The notes beneath the pieces are model-generated. The model saw nothing but the letters and a program-made list of their open reading frames with translations. It had not been told where the DNA came from and did no database searches. Position numbers and translations under genes: made by a program. DNA of 64,000 bases from Hemileia vastatrix (Eukaryota > Basidiomycota > Pucciniomycetes > Pucciniales > Zaghouaniaceae), in the NCBI GenBank assembly GCA_030280995.1, contig JASXTE010000004.1, forward strand, positions 40,542,797 through 40,606,796. Direction: 5' to 3'. Positions 34,696 through 45,914 of the stretch are shown in pieces. Each line of letters opens with the position of its first letter. The first letter of the stretch is position 1.

Positions 34696-35114
34696 TTCTT
34701 GGAATGATCTTTTCTGTTTTCCATTCATTTATCATGAACGTTTCACTATTTTTTCAATTAAGATTCATTCTTATTTGTTTGAGGTCTCAAGCTTATTTCA
34801 AGTGAAAGTTCAGTATCACTTCAGTCTGAGTTCCAGCTGAATTCCATCTGACTTCAAGTTGAGGACTTGCTAGCAAGTCCCCTTCAAATATTGTGTGGTG
34901 ATACTCCTTGCAAGTGAACTACCTGAGTCATTCTGGGGCTTAGCATATAAGTGGGCGGCTCATTTTCACAACCATATTCCCAATGTTAAAAACAGGTGAC
35001 AAAACTCCTATTCAGCTGATGTAAAATGCAACCCCAAACTACTCCAACTTTTGGATCTTTGGTGAAAAAGCTTTTGTTCACATTCACAAGGAAACATGTC
35101 AAAAACTAGATCAA
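34696..35114 (+). repeat. Duplicated block: CACTA end plus copia integrase tail
   Basis: It matches 52022-52441 over its full length with few differences. It consists of the right end of the CACTA-like element (to GGTG at 34900), the target duplication ATA, and the copia integrase tail that follows (FWGLAYKWAAHFHNHIPNVK). The arrangement therefore copies a junction that was created by the insertion ending at 52227. Both edges are abrupt: gag of another copia lies to the left and gag of the host copia to the right. Confidence 0.85.
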
Positions 35115-36703
35115 TGGCTCATGCCTTGCTTCCCTCCTCATTGAAGGACCTTTATGTGGAACTATGTGTAACTCTGGAAAACCGCTCTGATTCAAAGTCA
35201 GTTACTTTTGAAGACTTCTTTTGATTCATTCCAAGTCTATTACAAAATAGAATTGATCAAGATGGCACTTCATCATCACCTGCTGAAACTCTCTCTGTTG
35301 AACCCTCTCTTCATGCCACCATTCAACCTCAGAGGCAAACAGATTCCTATAGGCCTCCTGGTGCACATAAAAATTGTCATGAATGCCATTCCACTTCTCA
35401 CGTTATGGCTCATTTTCCATAAAATCCTCAGTCTGCAAATTTCTCAGCTAAACTGTACATCATGCGTGAATGCACAAACACTTTTGCTTTGTATCTCAAT
35501 GCAAAAAACAAAAAGGTTTATATTCCCTACAGATGTCCCCAGTGTGGTCCCATTTATGCTATAGATGTTCAAATTGAAGCCAATGAAGTTACCATTTTTG
35601 AACAAAATATTGAAGCCCTGTATGAAATGGTCAACCATATGGACCTGAACAGTGCTGAATGGTCTCTTGACGCAATTGCTGGCAACTACGCTATCTTGGA
35701 CAGTGGAGAAAATCATCATGTCACTGGCAATGTGAGCCTTCTCAGCAATTTCAAACTTCTTAAAAATCAAATCCCAGTCAAAGTTGCCACTAACAGTCCT
35801 TCTTCCTTCATCACTGGCATAGGAGATTTTAAAATTGAAGGGGATGTAAAAATTGTCACTATTACCAATGTTTTCTATTGTCCAGATGTTAGGACTACTC
35901 TTATCTCTTTATTTTATTCAGTGGGCTGTGGTTTCTGTTTTGGTTTATGTTCTCAAAATATAAATTTAGGGATTTATTTTAAAGAAGATTTGATTATGAC
36001 TAGCTGGGTAGAGAATACAAGAAGACAATGGTTAATAGATGTAATTAGTGTTAGTAACTGAAATCCAAATGATGTTTCTTCTTCCTGCTACACCTTGCAC
36101 CCCTCCCTCATTTGCACTGTTAAAAAGAATCATCATATCAACCATCCACCTGAAGCCAAAGGTTCCCTAATGGACTGGCATAGAAGACTAGGACATATCA
36201 GTGTTGACACCATCAGAAAAATCATCAATTCTGATATGGGCACTGCTTTACCATTATATATGCCTGCTGGTAATATTGATTGTGAAGATTGTTTGATTGC
36301 AAAGAGCACAAGGAAGCCATCAGCCACCCATGAGTCAAAGCTGGAATCCCTAATGAGCTTAATTGTTGGAGATCTTGTTGGTCCTATGGATCCCACTATT
36401 CATGGTACTAGGTGGACAGCAATGTTCAGGGAAAGCTTAACTTCCTATGGGGAGGTATTTTTACTGAATTCCAAATCTGAGGCAACTTCTTGTTTTTTTT
36501 CTTTCTATAAAAAATCAGAAAATATAACTGGGAGGAAGCTTCAAGGTTTACGCACTGATGGAGGGGAAAATCACAGCAATACAATGGCACAGATCTTGGC
36601 TGATATTGGTGCTACTCATGAAGTCACATTCCCTCACCATCACAAGCAGAATGGAACAGCTGAAAGGTTCAGCAGAACAGTTGGTGACATTGCAAGAACC
36701 ATA
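35115..36703 (+). pseudogene. Copia gag end, protease, integrase (interrupted)
   Basis: It begins mid-gag (LPSSLKDLYVELCVTLENR), with a zinc-knuckle-like CHECHSTSHVMAHF at about 35375. Protease: NYAILDSGENHHVTGN at 35686-35733, with the catalytic DSG intact. GAG-pre-integrase: DWHRRLGHISVDTIRKI and CEDCLIAKST (36171-36306). Integrase core: GDLVGPMDPT (36370), LRTDGGENHSN (36548), HHKQNGTAERFSRTVG (36640). The frame stops at HHA because the CACTA-like element is inserted at 36704. The integrase resumes at 52228. Two long frames (35462-36061, 36095-36751) with only one break between them make this one of the better preserved copies. Confidence 0.85.
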
Positions 36704-36750
36704 CACCATGCAATATGGGGGGAAGACTTGCTAGCAAGTCCGCAACCTTG

Positions 36751-39700
36751 AAACCTAATTCATATCAAATATGAGCCCACATTGAGGTAGTGATGCAACC
36801 ACCTAGAAGAAAGGTTGAAATTTCGGTGAACTCAATCTGAATCTAACTTGAACATTTAATGAAGCATAGTTAATACTACTTTGAAAAAATCCTGAAATAT
36901 GAAGAATTATATTTTGTATAGAAATGTGAATTAAGTGCAGACCACACCCAAATTATTCTGAGAAAGACATATTTTTAAAATACTTAAGGAGTTTATTTTC
37001 ACAGTTTCAAAAAAACACCAAAGTATAGAGTCAATAAGAAACCATCTGAATTAATTATATAAGATTCTTTGGCCAAAAATACATAGAGAAATTATAATAT
37101 ATAATATATGAACTTGTTCATTAAAAATATTTTTTGCATTGATATTATTTATTATAATCTTTTCAGTAATTCAAAAAATTATATACTAATTGTGTGATTA
37201 GATAGCATTGAATCTTATAAATCATTTAAATATATTCAAACTAGTCTCAAAAATCAGAAATATGATGCTAAAAAGACTTTGCTTAGTCATATATCTTTCA
37301 AATTAATATACATACCATATTTTAATTGTAAATAAAAAACATTTTCATACTAATATTTATTAAAATTCATGTCCTTTAATCTTCTAAATTTGAAAATATT
37401 AAAATGTAGATTTTTATTTTATTTAAGTAAATGAAGAAACAATAAGTATATGACTTGTAGGTTTATAGGAATTAGGTAATTACTGTTCCTTTCTTTGTAA
37501 AATATTTTGTATATTTGATGTTCTTTGGATATTTATTTTGTATCACTATATTCTTTCACCATCTTTGTGTACTTCCTCTCAAGAATACCACAATACTTCC
37601 CCTTCAATAGCTTCCTTTTTCATCTCCTCTCATCTTTCTCCCCACCCTTTACACTCCCGGCTTCATTGGTTTCCATCCCTTTCCACCTTCTTCTCTTGCT
37701 CTCCATCTCTCTCCACTTCTCTCCATCCAGTTCTCTTATCTCCCCACTCCTCCCTAGCACTTTATTTCTATAGATAAAAATAGGGACTGGATTGGAAGGG
37801 AGTGAGATGAGGTTCAAAGGTTGGGGAAGGGAGGTAAAGGGGAGAACCAGGGTGTTGAATTAATAGGTCCAGAAGGGTTTGGGAGTCTATCAAGAGGGGT
37901 GAGGAAGGTTATTTGGTGTAGAAAGAAGGTTAGGCAAGAGTCTTAAGGGAAGAAGAAGAGTTTCAGAAGATTTTTTAGTGTAGAACAGGGTTTGGGAGGG
38001 GTTGGGAGGGGTGAATGGGGAGCAAAAGGGGAGAGCATACAATGGGGTGGGGAGGGCATAAAAGAATGTGTTTATTTCATTGAAAGGGTTGGGGAACGGT
38101 ACAAACTATGTGTGAGAAAAGGAAGATGGACTCTGTTCTTTGGGAAAAGAACAGAGTACACTGACATAAAATTCTACTTAAAACATGAAATCTCTAAGGT
38201 ACCAAAATTAAATCTGAGGTAGTTTTAGACATACATCAGAATTTTAAATAGAATACAACAGCTCTTTATTTATGCTATCATGTAAAGAATTCTCAAATTA
38301 TTTTGTATGAATTTTTATCAATGCTCACTTATTCAACATAAAGATGTATTGATTATTATTTTTATATATATTAAAATATAGAGAATTAGAAACAATAGAA
38401 TATATGAAAAACCCATATAATAGTAGTGTAATTCTTCTTTAAAACAAATTTATATAATGTGGTTTATAATTATATATATATTGAAAAAAAATTGTATTTT
38501 AGAAAATAATTTGAAAGAAAAAAACTTGAGCAATGCTTTACCCATTTTCATAGGCCTCATCCTGTTAACTTACATAGTTTTGCATCTACATGTGAGCACT
38601 GCTTGTGAGGTGAGAAGAATCTTTTTCATGAATCATGAGCTTCAAATGAAAATTTAACTCAAGATCTATCAATATAACTAAAATTTTATCTTAATATCTT
38701 AATTTCTGATTACTTTATATACATTAATAAATACATATAATAAATAAACACTCATATAAATAACATTTATAATATCTATTAGTATGCATATTATTATTTA
38801 ATCAATAAAAGAAACAACTCTATGAACTCTCTTACTTTCCAAAAATCTTTTATGGAAATAAATACATACAATTTTATAAAATTCAATTTCTTAGCTTTGA
38901 TAGAACATAGATTGAACTCTCAATCACAACCTGTGCCTGACTGTGGTTCAATCTTAGTTAAGCTTTGAGAAGTCCTCTAGAACTCTTAAAATTTGAAAGT
39001 AGATATTATAATTTAAATTTAAGTATATTTTTTTATCAAAAATATTTTTATTATATGATATGGAGTCATGGGAATAAATAGAAGACTTTGTAAAGTTTTT
39101 TTTCAAAAAAAATTCAATAGATGTCATTTTGTCTTCAATTATTATAGTATGATTTTGCTTATAAATGATAGACTGAAAAAAATCCTACAGTTATGTATAT
39201 AGTACTATAAAATATATGAAAAGGTTCCAGAGTTCCTATTTACATTCAATATATTTTAATGAAAGAAAATATCTCTTTTAAATAAAAATAATTCAGGTAC
39301 TTCTTGGTAACAGATCCTTATATATATATGTATATGTTTAAGTTCAAATAACACCAATGAATAAAAATTTAAATATTTAAAATAGAAAGAAAAAATATTT
39401 TTCAAAATTTTCAATTTAAACTATATTTAACTTATGAAGTTGTTTTTCTTGTTAATTATTCACTGAAAACTCATAATATTATCAGTTTAAATTAATTTAA
39501 ATTAAAAAATTCTTTATTCATGTAATGAATTTTGATGCTTGGAATATATAAGAGGATAAATATAGTATTTCTTTTTAATAAAAATAGGAAATATATTAAC
39601 TCATTTAATGTCTAAAATAATTTATTTTTATCCATATTTTTTATTATTGTATTTCAAATAAAGTATTGAAAACCCATTAGCCTATATTTCTAAATTGAGA

Positions 39701-40749
39701 ATAATGATCAAACTTAGAGTTTTAAATTTATCTTCTGAATTTTTTATCTCACCAAGCAAGAATATGAGCCTCTGAAATTTTATTTTATCAAACTTGAATA
39801 CAAAAAACTAAAATATTTGCCACATATTTTAAAGTATGTTAGTAACATTATACTAATCAGAAATTGATTAATATAATGGTAAGGTTTTATGATTTCATGA
39901 CTAAATCATCTATTGTATCTTTCTTAAAAAATGCTATATAGAGGTTATTCTATGAATAAAATGATAGAATGATAAAAAATATCAGCTCTACCTCTTTGAT
40001 AGAGTAATTGAATATTAAAAAACATCTAAAACTTCATCTTGAGCGCCTATTCTTACATGGGTACAAAGTTAAAATTTTGAAGTGAATCTCCAGGGAAACA
40101 GTATTTTTATCTCAAATATCAACATTAACTACAACATACTATTCAGCTAAAAGTTTCCATACATATCCATTTATTTATTTTAAACATATTTTCATAACTT
40201 GAGGCACACTTTATCTGAATTTTTTACAAAAAGATTTCACTGAGTGGTAATTTTTCTTAAGTTCTCCAGATCACTTCACCAACTGAAATTATGCCAAAAG
40301 AATATTTATGAAACCAATAAAAAGATACTATAGAATCTAGATAGATATTTTATTTACTCATGATATATTATATATATTTTCCTAGTAGCTGAGAAGTTGG
40401 TATAATTTTGAAAAGAGAAAAATATTTCTTTGATTTTTTTCCTTTTCTTGCATTTACTTTTCCCAAAAAATGAGTTGAAGTCTAAAACATAAAGAAATAT
40501 GGCACTTTTAATATATAATAAAATATTTTTTTCAATTACAAGTAATTAGTGTAACAAAGATGTGAAAGTGCTTCATTTAGCTAAAAAGCTTCAAAAATAA
40601 TCGCTATACTTTAAATTTAAGTGTTCCATGTTTTTCACCATATGATATAATAAATAAATTTAAGGTTTCTGTTGATTACATGTTTATATTTAAATAATTC
40701 AATAGATTGTGATATATCATTGAGTAATCTGGAAATTCAAGAAATATGA
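36751..40749. other. AT-rich interior of the CACTA-like element
   Basis: 4 kb with only short frames and no recognised coding region. It contains the pyrimidine/purine block at 37550-38220. TGAACTC-type subterminal repeats lie near the left end, with a similar GATTGAACTCTCAATC near 38903. The rest is unremarkable A+T-rich sequence. Confidence 0.6.
37550..38220. repeat. Pyrimidine block / purine block with terminal hairpin, second copy
   Basis: C+T-rich to about 37770, then G+A-rich to about 38160. It ends in a near-perfect hairpin at 38130-38157: a 12-bp stem ACTCTGTTCTTT with a 4-base loop. The 28-bp hairpin matches 2713-2740 in inverted orientation with about four differences, so the two blocks belong to one repeat family. 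Confidence 0.65.
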
Positions 40750-41839
40750 TGTAGACAATCCTATAGTACTAGCTATAGGCCTTGACCAAGGGAGTTGGAG
40801 AAAACCCAGAGAGAAAATCCCCTGTCCCTTTACAAAGATAGAGTGAGATTTACTTGCTAAAGTAAGTTGGTTCCTGTTTTGCTAAAGCTCCTGTTTAACA
40901 CACTTGACTGCTTGATGAGCCAAGAAAGTAGTCACCAGATAGACTACCAGACCAAAGAACTGAAATGTAGAACAAAGTCCACACCAGAGACAGCAAAGAT
41001 ACTTGATGTAGGCTGCAAATCCACACCAGAGACAGCAATAATACTTGCTATAGCTTGCAAGACTATAACAGAGAAAACAGTTTCCAAAGTTAAGTTAAAT
41101 GAAAAACTCACTTGCAACAAACACAGCCAATTGTGGCCAGAAACAGTGAAAACTGAGTGAGGAACAATGATATCACCTCCAGATGGTTGTATGATGATTA
41201 AGGTTGCCCCAAACTGTCTTATTCACTATGTACACACAGACCACTAACTAAGAGCCCATGCGCACCCACCAATCTGGCGCCTGTACCTGCCAAATTGCAT
41301 AAAAAACCCTCCTGAAGCGCTCCCCAACCTCCTAAAACAGAGGCGGGCGGGCCGCCCAACGTCGGAGATGCCGCCTGAAGCGGCCCAGCCTCCCTGAAGC
41401 CAGAAAACCAATAAAAACCACTAATCTACTTAGAAAAATTAGCTACAACTACTAAAACCTTTAAAACACGGAATTTCACTATAACAACATTGAGACATGA
41501 AATATAGAGAAAAATTAGCTCTATCCAATGGTACTAAGCACTTAACCCTAAGACTTAAGGTTAGCCCGTAAAACACGAAAAACAAAATTAAACAGCAATC
41601 TTTTATAAATGAAAAATGAGGAAATGACCCCTTAAGACTGAGAATATGAAAAATGTCTTCAAGACATAAAATATAGAGAAAAACCAGGGCTATCCAATGA
41701 TAGTACCCACATACCCGCAGACCCAATATCCATGGAATAAAACCAGAAAAATACCCAATTCCTTAACAGATGTCAATTAAGACATGCACAAACAGCGCCA
41801 AATCACACAACAAAGGCCCCTGCCAATGTTGGAAGACCA
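40750..41839 (-). repeat. 3' LTR of RT-less gypsy (1090 bp)
   Basis: Near-identical to 50670-51758. Inside is a tandem duplication of about 42 bp (TCCACACCAGAGACAGCAA units at 40978 and 41020) and a near-palindrome at the start (CCTATAGTACTAGCTATAGG). A 97-codon frame is open in both LTRs (40867-41160, 50787-51080) but carries no recognised domain. Confidence 0.92.
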
Positions 41840-41889
41840 AATCCTCCCTCCAATTGAGAATGTCCGCATTCTTTTTTCATCCAACCACC

Positions 41890-42531
41890 ATGTTTAACCT
41901 TCTTCCCAAATCTGCCTCTGAAATGGGTCCCTGCCAATACTGCATCGACAATAATTTAATCTGCACCATGAAACCACCTGTCCATCCATACAGAACGTCC
42001 TGCGATGTCTGCCAATCTAGAAAGAAGACCTGCCACAGACCTGGTCCACTTTCTTCCACAACAGATTCACCTTCACCTCAACCTGGTCCTTCTTCTGCCA
42101 GCACCAAAAGATCTAGGCCATCCATCCTGTTACCCAGATTAATCAAAAAGCTCCACCCTTCCCAGAAGAGTGCCACAACCCATAAAACAACTAGTTCTAC
42201 CATCCCTGGTCCATCTGATGGTAAAGAACATTCATTTCTTCCTTCAACTTTTAAAACTGATAACTTCTCAGTTCCTCCCTCTTCTGATAGTGATGATAAC
42301 AATGTAGGATCCATTGCACCACCAACACCAACGCACTTGCCCACTATCAAGGCCAAGTTCCAACAACACACATCTCAACAGAAACAACTTCTGCTTCACT
42401 ACTTCCAATCCACTCCTGCTAGAGATCCACAGGACATTGAGAAAAGAAGACACCTCATTCACCAGTTCAAGGCTAATTCTGAACACTTCATTTCATCTCT
42501 TGATTCCCTCTGTAATTCCACTAGTACTTGA
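41890..42531 (+). CDS. Antisense zinc-cluster protein of gypsy (intact copy)
   Basis: Reads opposite to gag-pol, starting 50 bp inside the 3' LTR, so its promoter would lie in that LTR. From the ATG at 41890 the product is 213 residues; an in-frame ATG at 41860 would add 10. Residues 15-55 hold CQYCIDNNLIC, then a 12-residue spacer ending YRTS, then CDVCQSRKKTC. That is C-X2-C-X6-C twice, the exact ligand spacing of fungal Zn(II)2Cys6 binuclear clusters, with the basic RKK in the second loop. A Pro/Ser-rich region with basic patches follows (STKRSRPS, RLIKKLHPS), then an acidic SSDSDDNN and a Gln/His-rich helical tail. No stop or frameshift. I infer a DNA- or nucleic-acid-binding regulator carried by the element; the exact family is not recognised. 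Confidence 0.65.
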   Translation: MFNLLPKSASEMGPCQYCIDNNLICTMKPPVHPYRTSCDVCQSRKKTCHRPGPLSSTTDSPSPQPGPSSASTKRSRPSILLPRLIKKLHPSQKSATTHKTTSSTIPGPSDGKEHSFLPSTFKTDNFSVPPSSDSDDNNVGSIAPPTPTHLPTIKAKFQQHTSQQKQLLLHYFQSTPARDPQDIEKRRHLIHQFKANSEHFISSLDSLCNSTST

Positions 42532-43252
42532 GTTTGATTCAGAAAAGAAAAATTGACCACACCATCTATAGGATGTAACCACAAACAACCCTCAGTTTTA
42601 AGTCTTGGGGGACCAACCTCATTTTATAGTCTTGGGGGACTCAAAAACCCTCAGTTTAAAGTCTTGGGGGACTCAAAAACCTAAATCATAAACCCAGAAC
42701 CAGAGATCAACCACATTAAGACAAAGAGAAAAAACTAACATTCTGGGGTAATTGTGAATAGAGCTTCCAGCCCATCAATTACCCCCAAACTTGCCTTTGC
42801 TAAATTCGGAGGCTCCCCCTGTAGATACCCTCCACCAATCTTTCAAAACCAACTCCAACAACAAAACCCTTTTTCCTCAGTTTCTAGTCTTGGGAGACTT
42901 AACTAACAACAATCCTCAGTTTAAAGTCTTGGGGGACTAACACAGTGTTCAGTTTAAAGTCTTGACGGACTATTCTTGATAAGATCTTGAAACCAGCCAG
43001 TTTAAAGTCTTGGAGGACTAACAGAAACCAGATTTCAGTTTAAAGTCTTGATGGACTGGTCTTGATATCATAGAATTTTCAGTTTAGAGCCTTGATGGAC
43101 TGACGGAATTTTGCATAAAATAGACGCAGCCAATTTCATGCAGCACACCTCTACAGCCAACCTGCTGAACTTCCACCTTCACTTCATCATCTACCCATCA
43201 CTGACAAAAATCTCCTCCTATCCCTTTTCATCATCTTTTCTCACCACAGATC
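42532..43252. repeat. Repeat field between the two antisense genes
   Basis: Contains nine copies of a motif close to AGTTTAAAGTCTTGGGGGAC, all on the plus strand, at about 42593, 42625, 42654, 42881, 42914, 42950, 43000, 43038 and 43081. It also holds one copy of the stem-loop module (42741-42840). No coding sequence is supported. Confidence 0.8.
42745..42785. repeat. Stem-loop module, copy 1
   Basis: GGGGTAATTG at 42745-42754 pairs with CAATTACCCC at 42776-42785 (10-bp perfect stem). Relative to copy 2 the seventh pair, T-A here, is C-G there: both sides of the stem changed together. Confidence 0.8.
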
Positions 43253-44804
43253 ATGGCTGGATCTCCTGATGTTAACCCTTCTACTCTCCCTTGCTTCACT
43301 GCTCCCAAGGACTATGCCTGCAAACAGTGCATCCACATGTGCAGACCTTGCACATTCACTCTTCCAAATCCTGAATCCAAATTCTACAACAGGGCTTGAG
43401 ATTCTTGCTATTCCAAAAAGAAAAGATGTGACAGAGACGCCAACTACCCTATTCCTCCGCCTTCTCCTTCTCACAAATACATCTCCAGATCCCCTACCAG
43501 ATCCCCAGATCTTGGTCCTTCCTCTTCCTCTCTATCTTCTGCTCCTTCCAGAAGATCCAGAAGCTCAGCTTCCCACACTCTTCCCAAAAGACCAGCCTTA
43601 GCCTCACAAGAAACTGCTTTTATCTCCACCAAATTAGCTCCAAAAGCTTCAAAATCAACTCCCAGGCTTCTAGACCGCGTCCAGGCGGCCCTCCTGCCTC
43701 ACCAAACAGTGAAAATCAGGGCCAAAACCTCCAAAAACGGCCAGAAAATAGCCAAATTCATCCAGACAACAACAACAACTCAACCCAACTACCTCCTACT
43801 GCTCCCAGAGCAATGCAATCCACCCTTCCAAAGTCCAAAAGCACCAAAATTTACCAGATTTCTAATAGACCTTCCAGAGAACCCCAAGAAGAAACCAGAA
43901 CACCACACACTGCTCCACAACAACAACTTCGTCCCCAACTAAGACAAAGAAACTACACCTCTCCTCTGTCAGCCAACTACTCTTCTGACAGTTCCATCTC
44001 TTCAAAATCTCCATCCAGAAGAGATCAATCTGCTTCCAAATCCCCCTCTCCTGCTCCATCCTTTAACAACCTTGGTACTCCTTCACCAGCACCTCCTCCA
44101 GCTGAATCCAACAGAAATAACAACCACAACAACAACAACAATCTCACTGCTCCAACTAGGCCCCAGGAACATCAGCATCCCAGTTCACCTTCTCAGGATC
44201 CTTCAGAGGAAGACCATGAGAATCCATATCTTTCCCTAGTTGATCCACCCACTTTGACCATTACAAAATTGTCAGAGATCCAAATCCCAGCTGCTTACAG
44301 ATTTGATGAGCTTCCAATCTGTAAGTACCAAATTAATTATTCCATTTCTTCAACAAAAATAATTACTGATCCAATTCTTCCTGTCTAGTTGGCACCCCTC
44401 CTCCTGAATCTATTATTGGAGTTGGCCAAACTCTTGAAACTTCTTTGACCCTGAATTATGGAGACATGAAGAAACACCTAAGCACCATGTGTTCCAATAT
44501 GCTAAAAGCCTTTGCCCTCCATGTACCTTTGAATGACTTTGAAAAATCCCTGAGAAAGCGCCTGTTGGACAACCACTGGAAAATGTCTAGGATCATTAAG
44601 AACACCCTCCAGCACTCCATTCCTGCCTCTTCTTCTTCCTCCTCTGAACTTCCCTCTAATCCAATTCCTGATCATTACAATCCCTATCATCTCTCCAGCA
44701 GGATGCACTTCAAAGAACACAGTGCTACCCACAATCCCAACAAAAAACAAAAACGCCATCACAATCCGGACCAGCCTCCAGAAGCTTCATCATCCAGACA
44801 ATGA
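43253..44804 (+). pseudogene. Antisense zinc-cluster gene of gypsy, spliced, broken copy
   Basis: Starts MAGSPDVNPSTLPCFTAP at 43253. CKQCIHMCRPC gives the first C-X2-C-X6-C. The second half reads (TGA)DSCYSKKKRC, where the TGA at 43397 sits exactly at the first ligand position of C-X2-C-X6-C. A Ser/Arg/Pro-rich region follows (SPTRSPDLGPSSSS), then a one-base frame change near 43660-43700 and a long Asn/Pro/Ser-rich stretch open to 44320. An intron of 68 bp (44321-44388, GTAAGT...GTCTAG with an ACTGAT branch-like site) joins in frame to a helical second exon ending at 44804 (NYGDMKKHLSTMCSNMLKAF, then a basic KKQKRHH tail). The intron on this strand shows that the gene is meant to be read antisense to gag-pol. 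Related in plan to 41890-42531 and 14403-15312. Confidence 0.65.
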
Positions 44805-45614
44805 GCTCCTGCAAAAAGATTAGAAACATAATAATAATATAAAACAATTAATAAAAATAATTTCAGAATTTTTTTTTTTTATATATCTACTAATATACTA
44901 AATTTAAAAATTAATAAATAAAATGAAATAAAATAAAATAAAAGAAATAAAATATAATATAAAAAATAATATAAATGGTATCCCCCAGCCAATTGATGAG
45001 CTGATCCCCTGATACCTTACCCACATACAAGTACACCTTGATGTGGATACACAATTAATTCTTTTTAAATGGTTAACAGAAAACAAAATTCAAAAAATTT
45101 AGAAATTCAGAAGATAATAAAAATAATGAAACACAGAAACACATGAAATAAATAATAAATAAAAATAAAATAGCATTGCCCGGCCAATTGATGAGCCTTT
45201 CCCCACCAATGCTTGCCCACATCCAGGTGACCCTGATGTGGTAACACCCTATATTTTTGATTTTATAATTTTAAACAACCCCCATAAAAAAATTAAAAAT
45301 AAAAAAAGAGAAAAGAGAAAATAATCTAAAACTGCTATCTAGCAAAAACATAACTGCAAAATCAAAGACAGTCCAGCTCCATAGATGGTCCAATAAGGGA
45401 AAATCCGGTCCAAAGAAAAGATCACTGGGAGAGCTCCCTCCAATAAGTAAAAATGATGGGAGACCACCAGTGATCCACCACCAATCCAAAAGCACCTGAG
45501 ATAAAGAAGCCAGTCCCAAACCAGTTTAAAATCATAGTGGACTTGGAACCTGAATAATAAACAACAGAACTAGAATTCAACTAGGAAAAACAAAAGACTT
45601 GAGACAGACATTCT

Positions 45615-45656
45615 GGGGTAACTGTTCTACAGAGCAGCCAGCTCATCAGTTACCCC
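45615..45656. repeat. Stem-loop module, copy 2
   Basis: GGGGTAACTG (45615-45624) pairs perfectly with CAGTTACCCC (45647-45656); the loop is about 22 nt. The flanks ACATTCTG and CACTTGCC are shared with copies 1 and 3. Confidence 0.8.
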
Positions 45657-45873
45657 CACACTTGCCAAAATAAAATCAAGAAGCCCCCCTGGGTACCTTC
45701 TAAAAAAAACACAACATCCAACAAAAAAACCAAAACCAATAAACAGTGAAGAGTCCAGCACTTGAAAACCAGAGGAAATTCCAGTTTAAAGTCATAGAGG
45801 ACTAAAACCTGTGAAAAGAAACCAATACTAGGGTTCAACCAAATTAAGAAAAATGGTTGGAAACAGACAATCT

Positions 45874-45914
45874 GGGGTAACTGTTGATAGAGCAGCCAGC
45901 CCATCAGTCACCCC
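45874..45914. repeat. Stem-loop module, copy 3
   Basis: GGGGTAACTG (45874-45883) pairs with CAGTCACCCC (45905-45914) with a single mismatch. The loop GTTGATAGAGCAGCCAGCC is nearly that of copies 1 and 2. Confidence 0.75.

Noticed and set aside
38130..38157. Helitron 3' end (terminal hairpin)
   Set aside because: The hairpin is A+T-rich and is not followed by CTRR-T, no TC start was found at a fitting distance, and no Rep/helicase sequence is present.
41439..41726. Protein-coding frame in the gypsy 3' LTR (minus strand)
   Set aside because: The partner LTR at 51339-51645 contains a base deletion in the matching region that breaks the frame, so it is not conserved.
44880..45250. CRISPR-like array from the short repeats in the gypsy 3' region
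   Set aside because: Repeat spacing and length are irregular, units diverge, the host is eukaryotic, and no cas-like genes exist.
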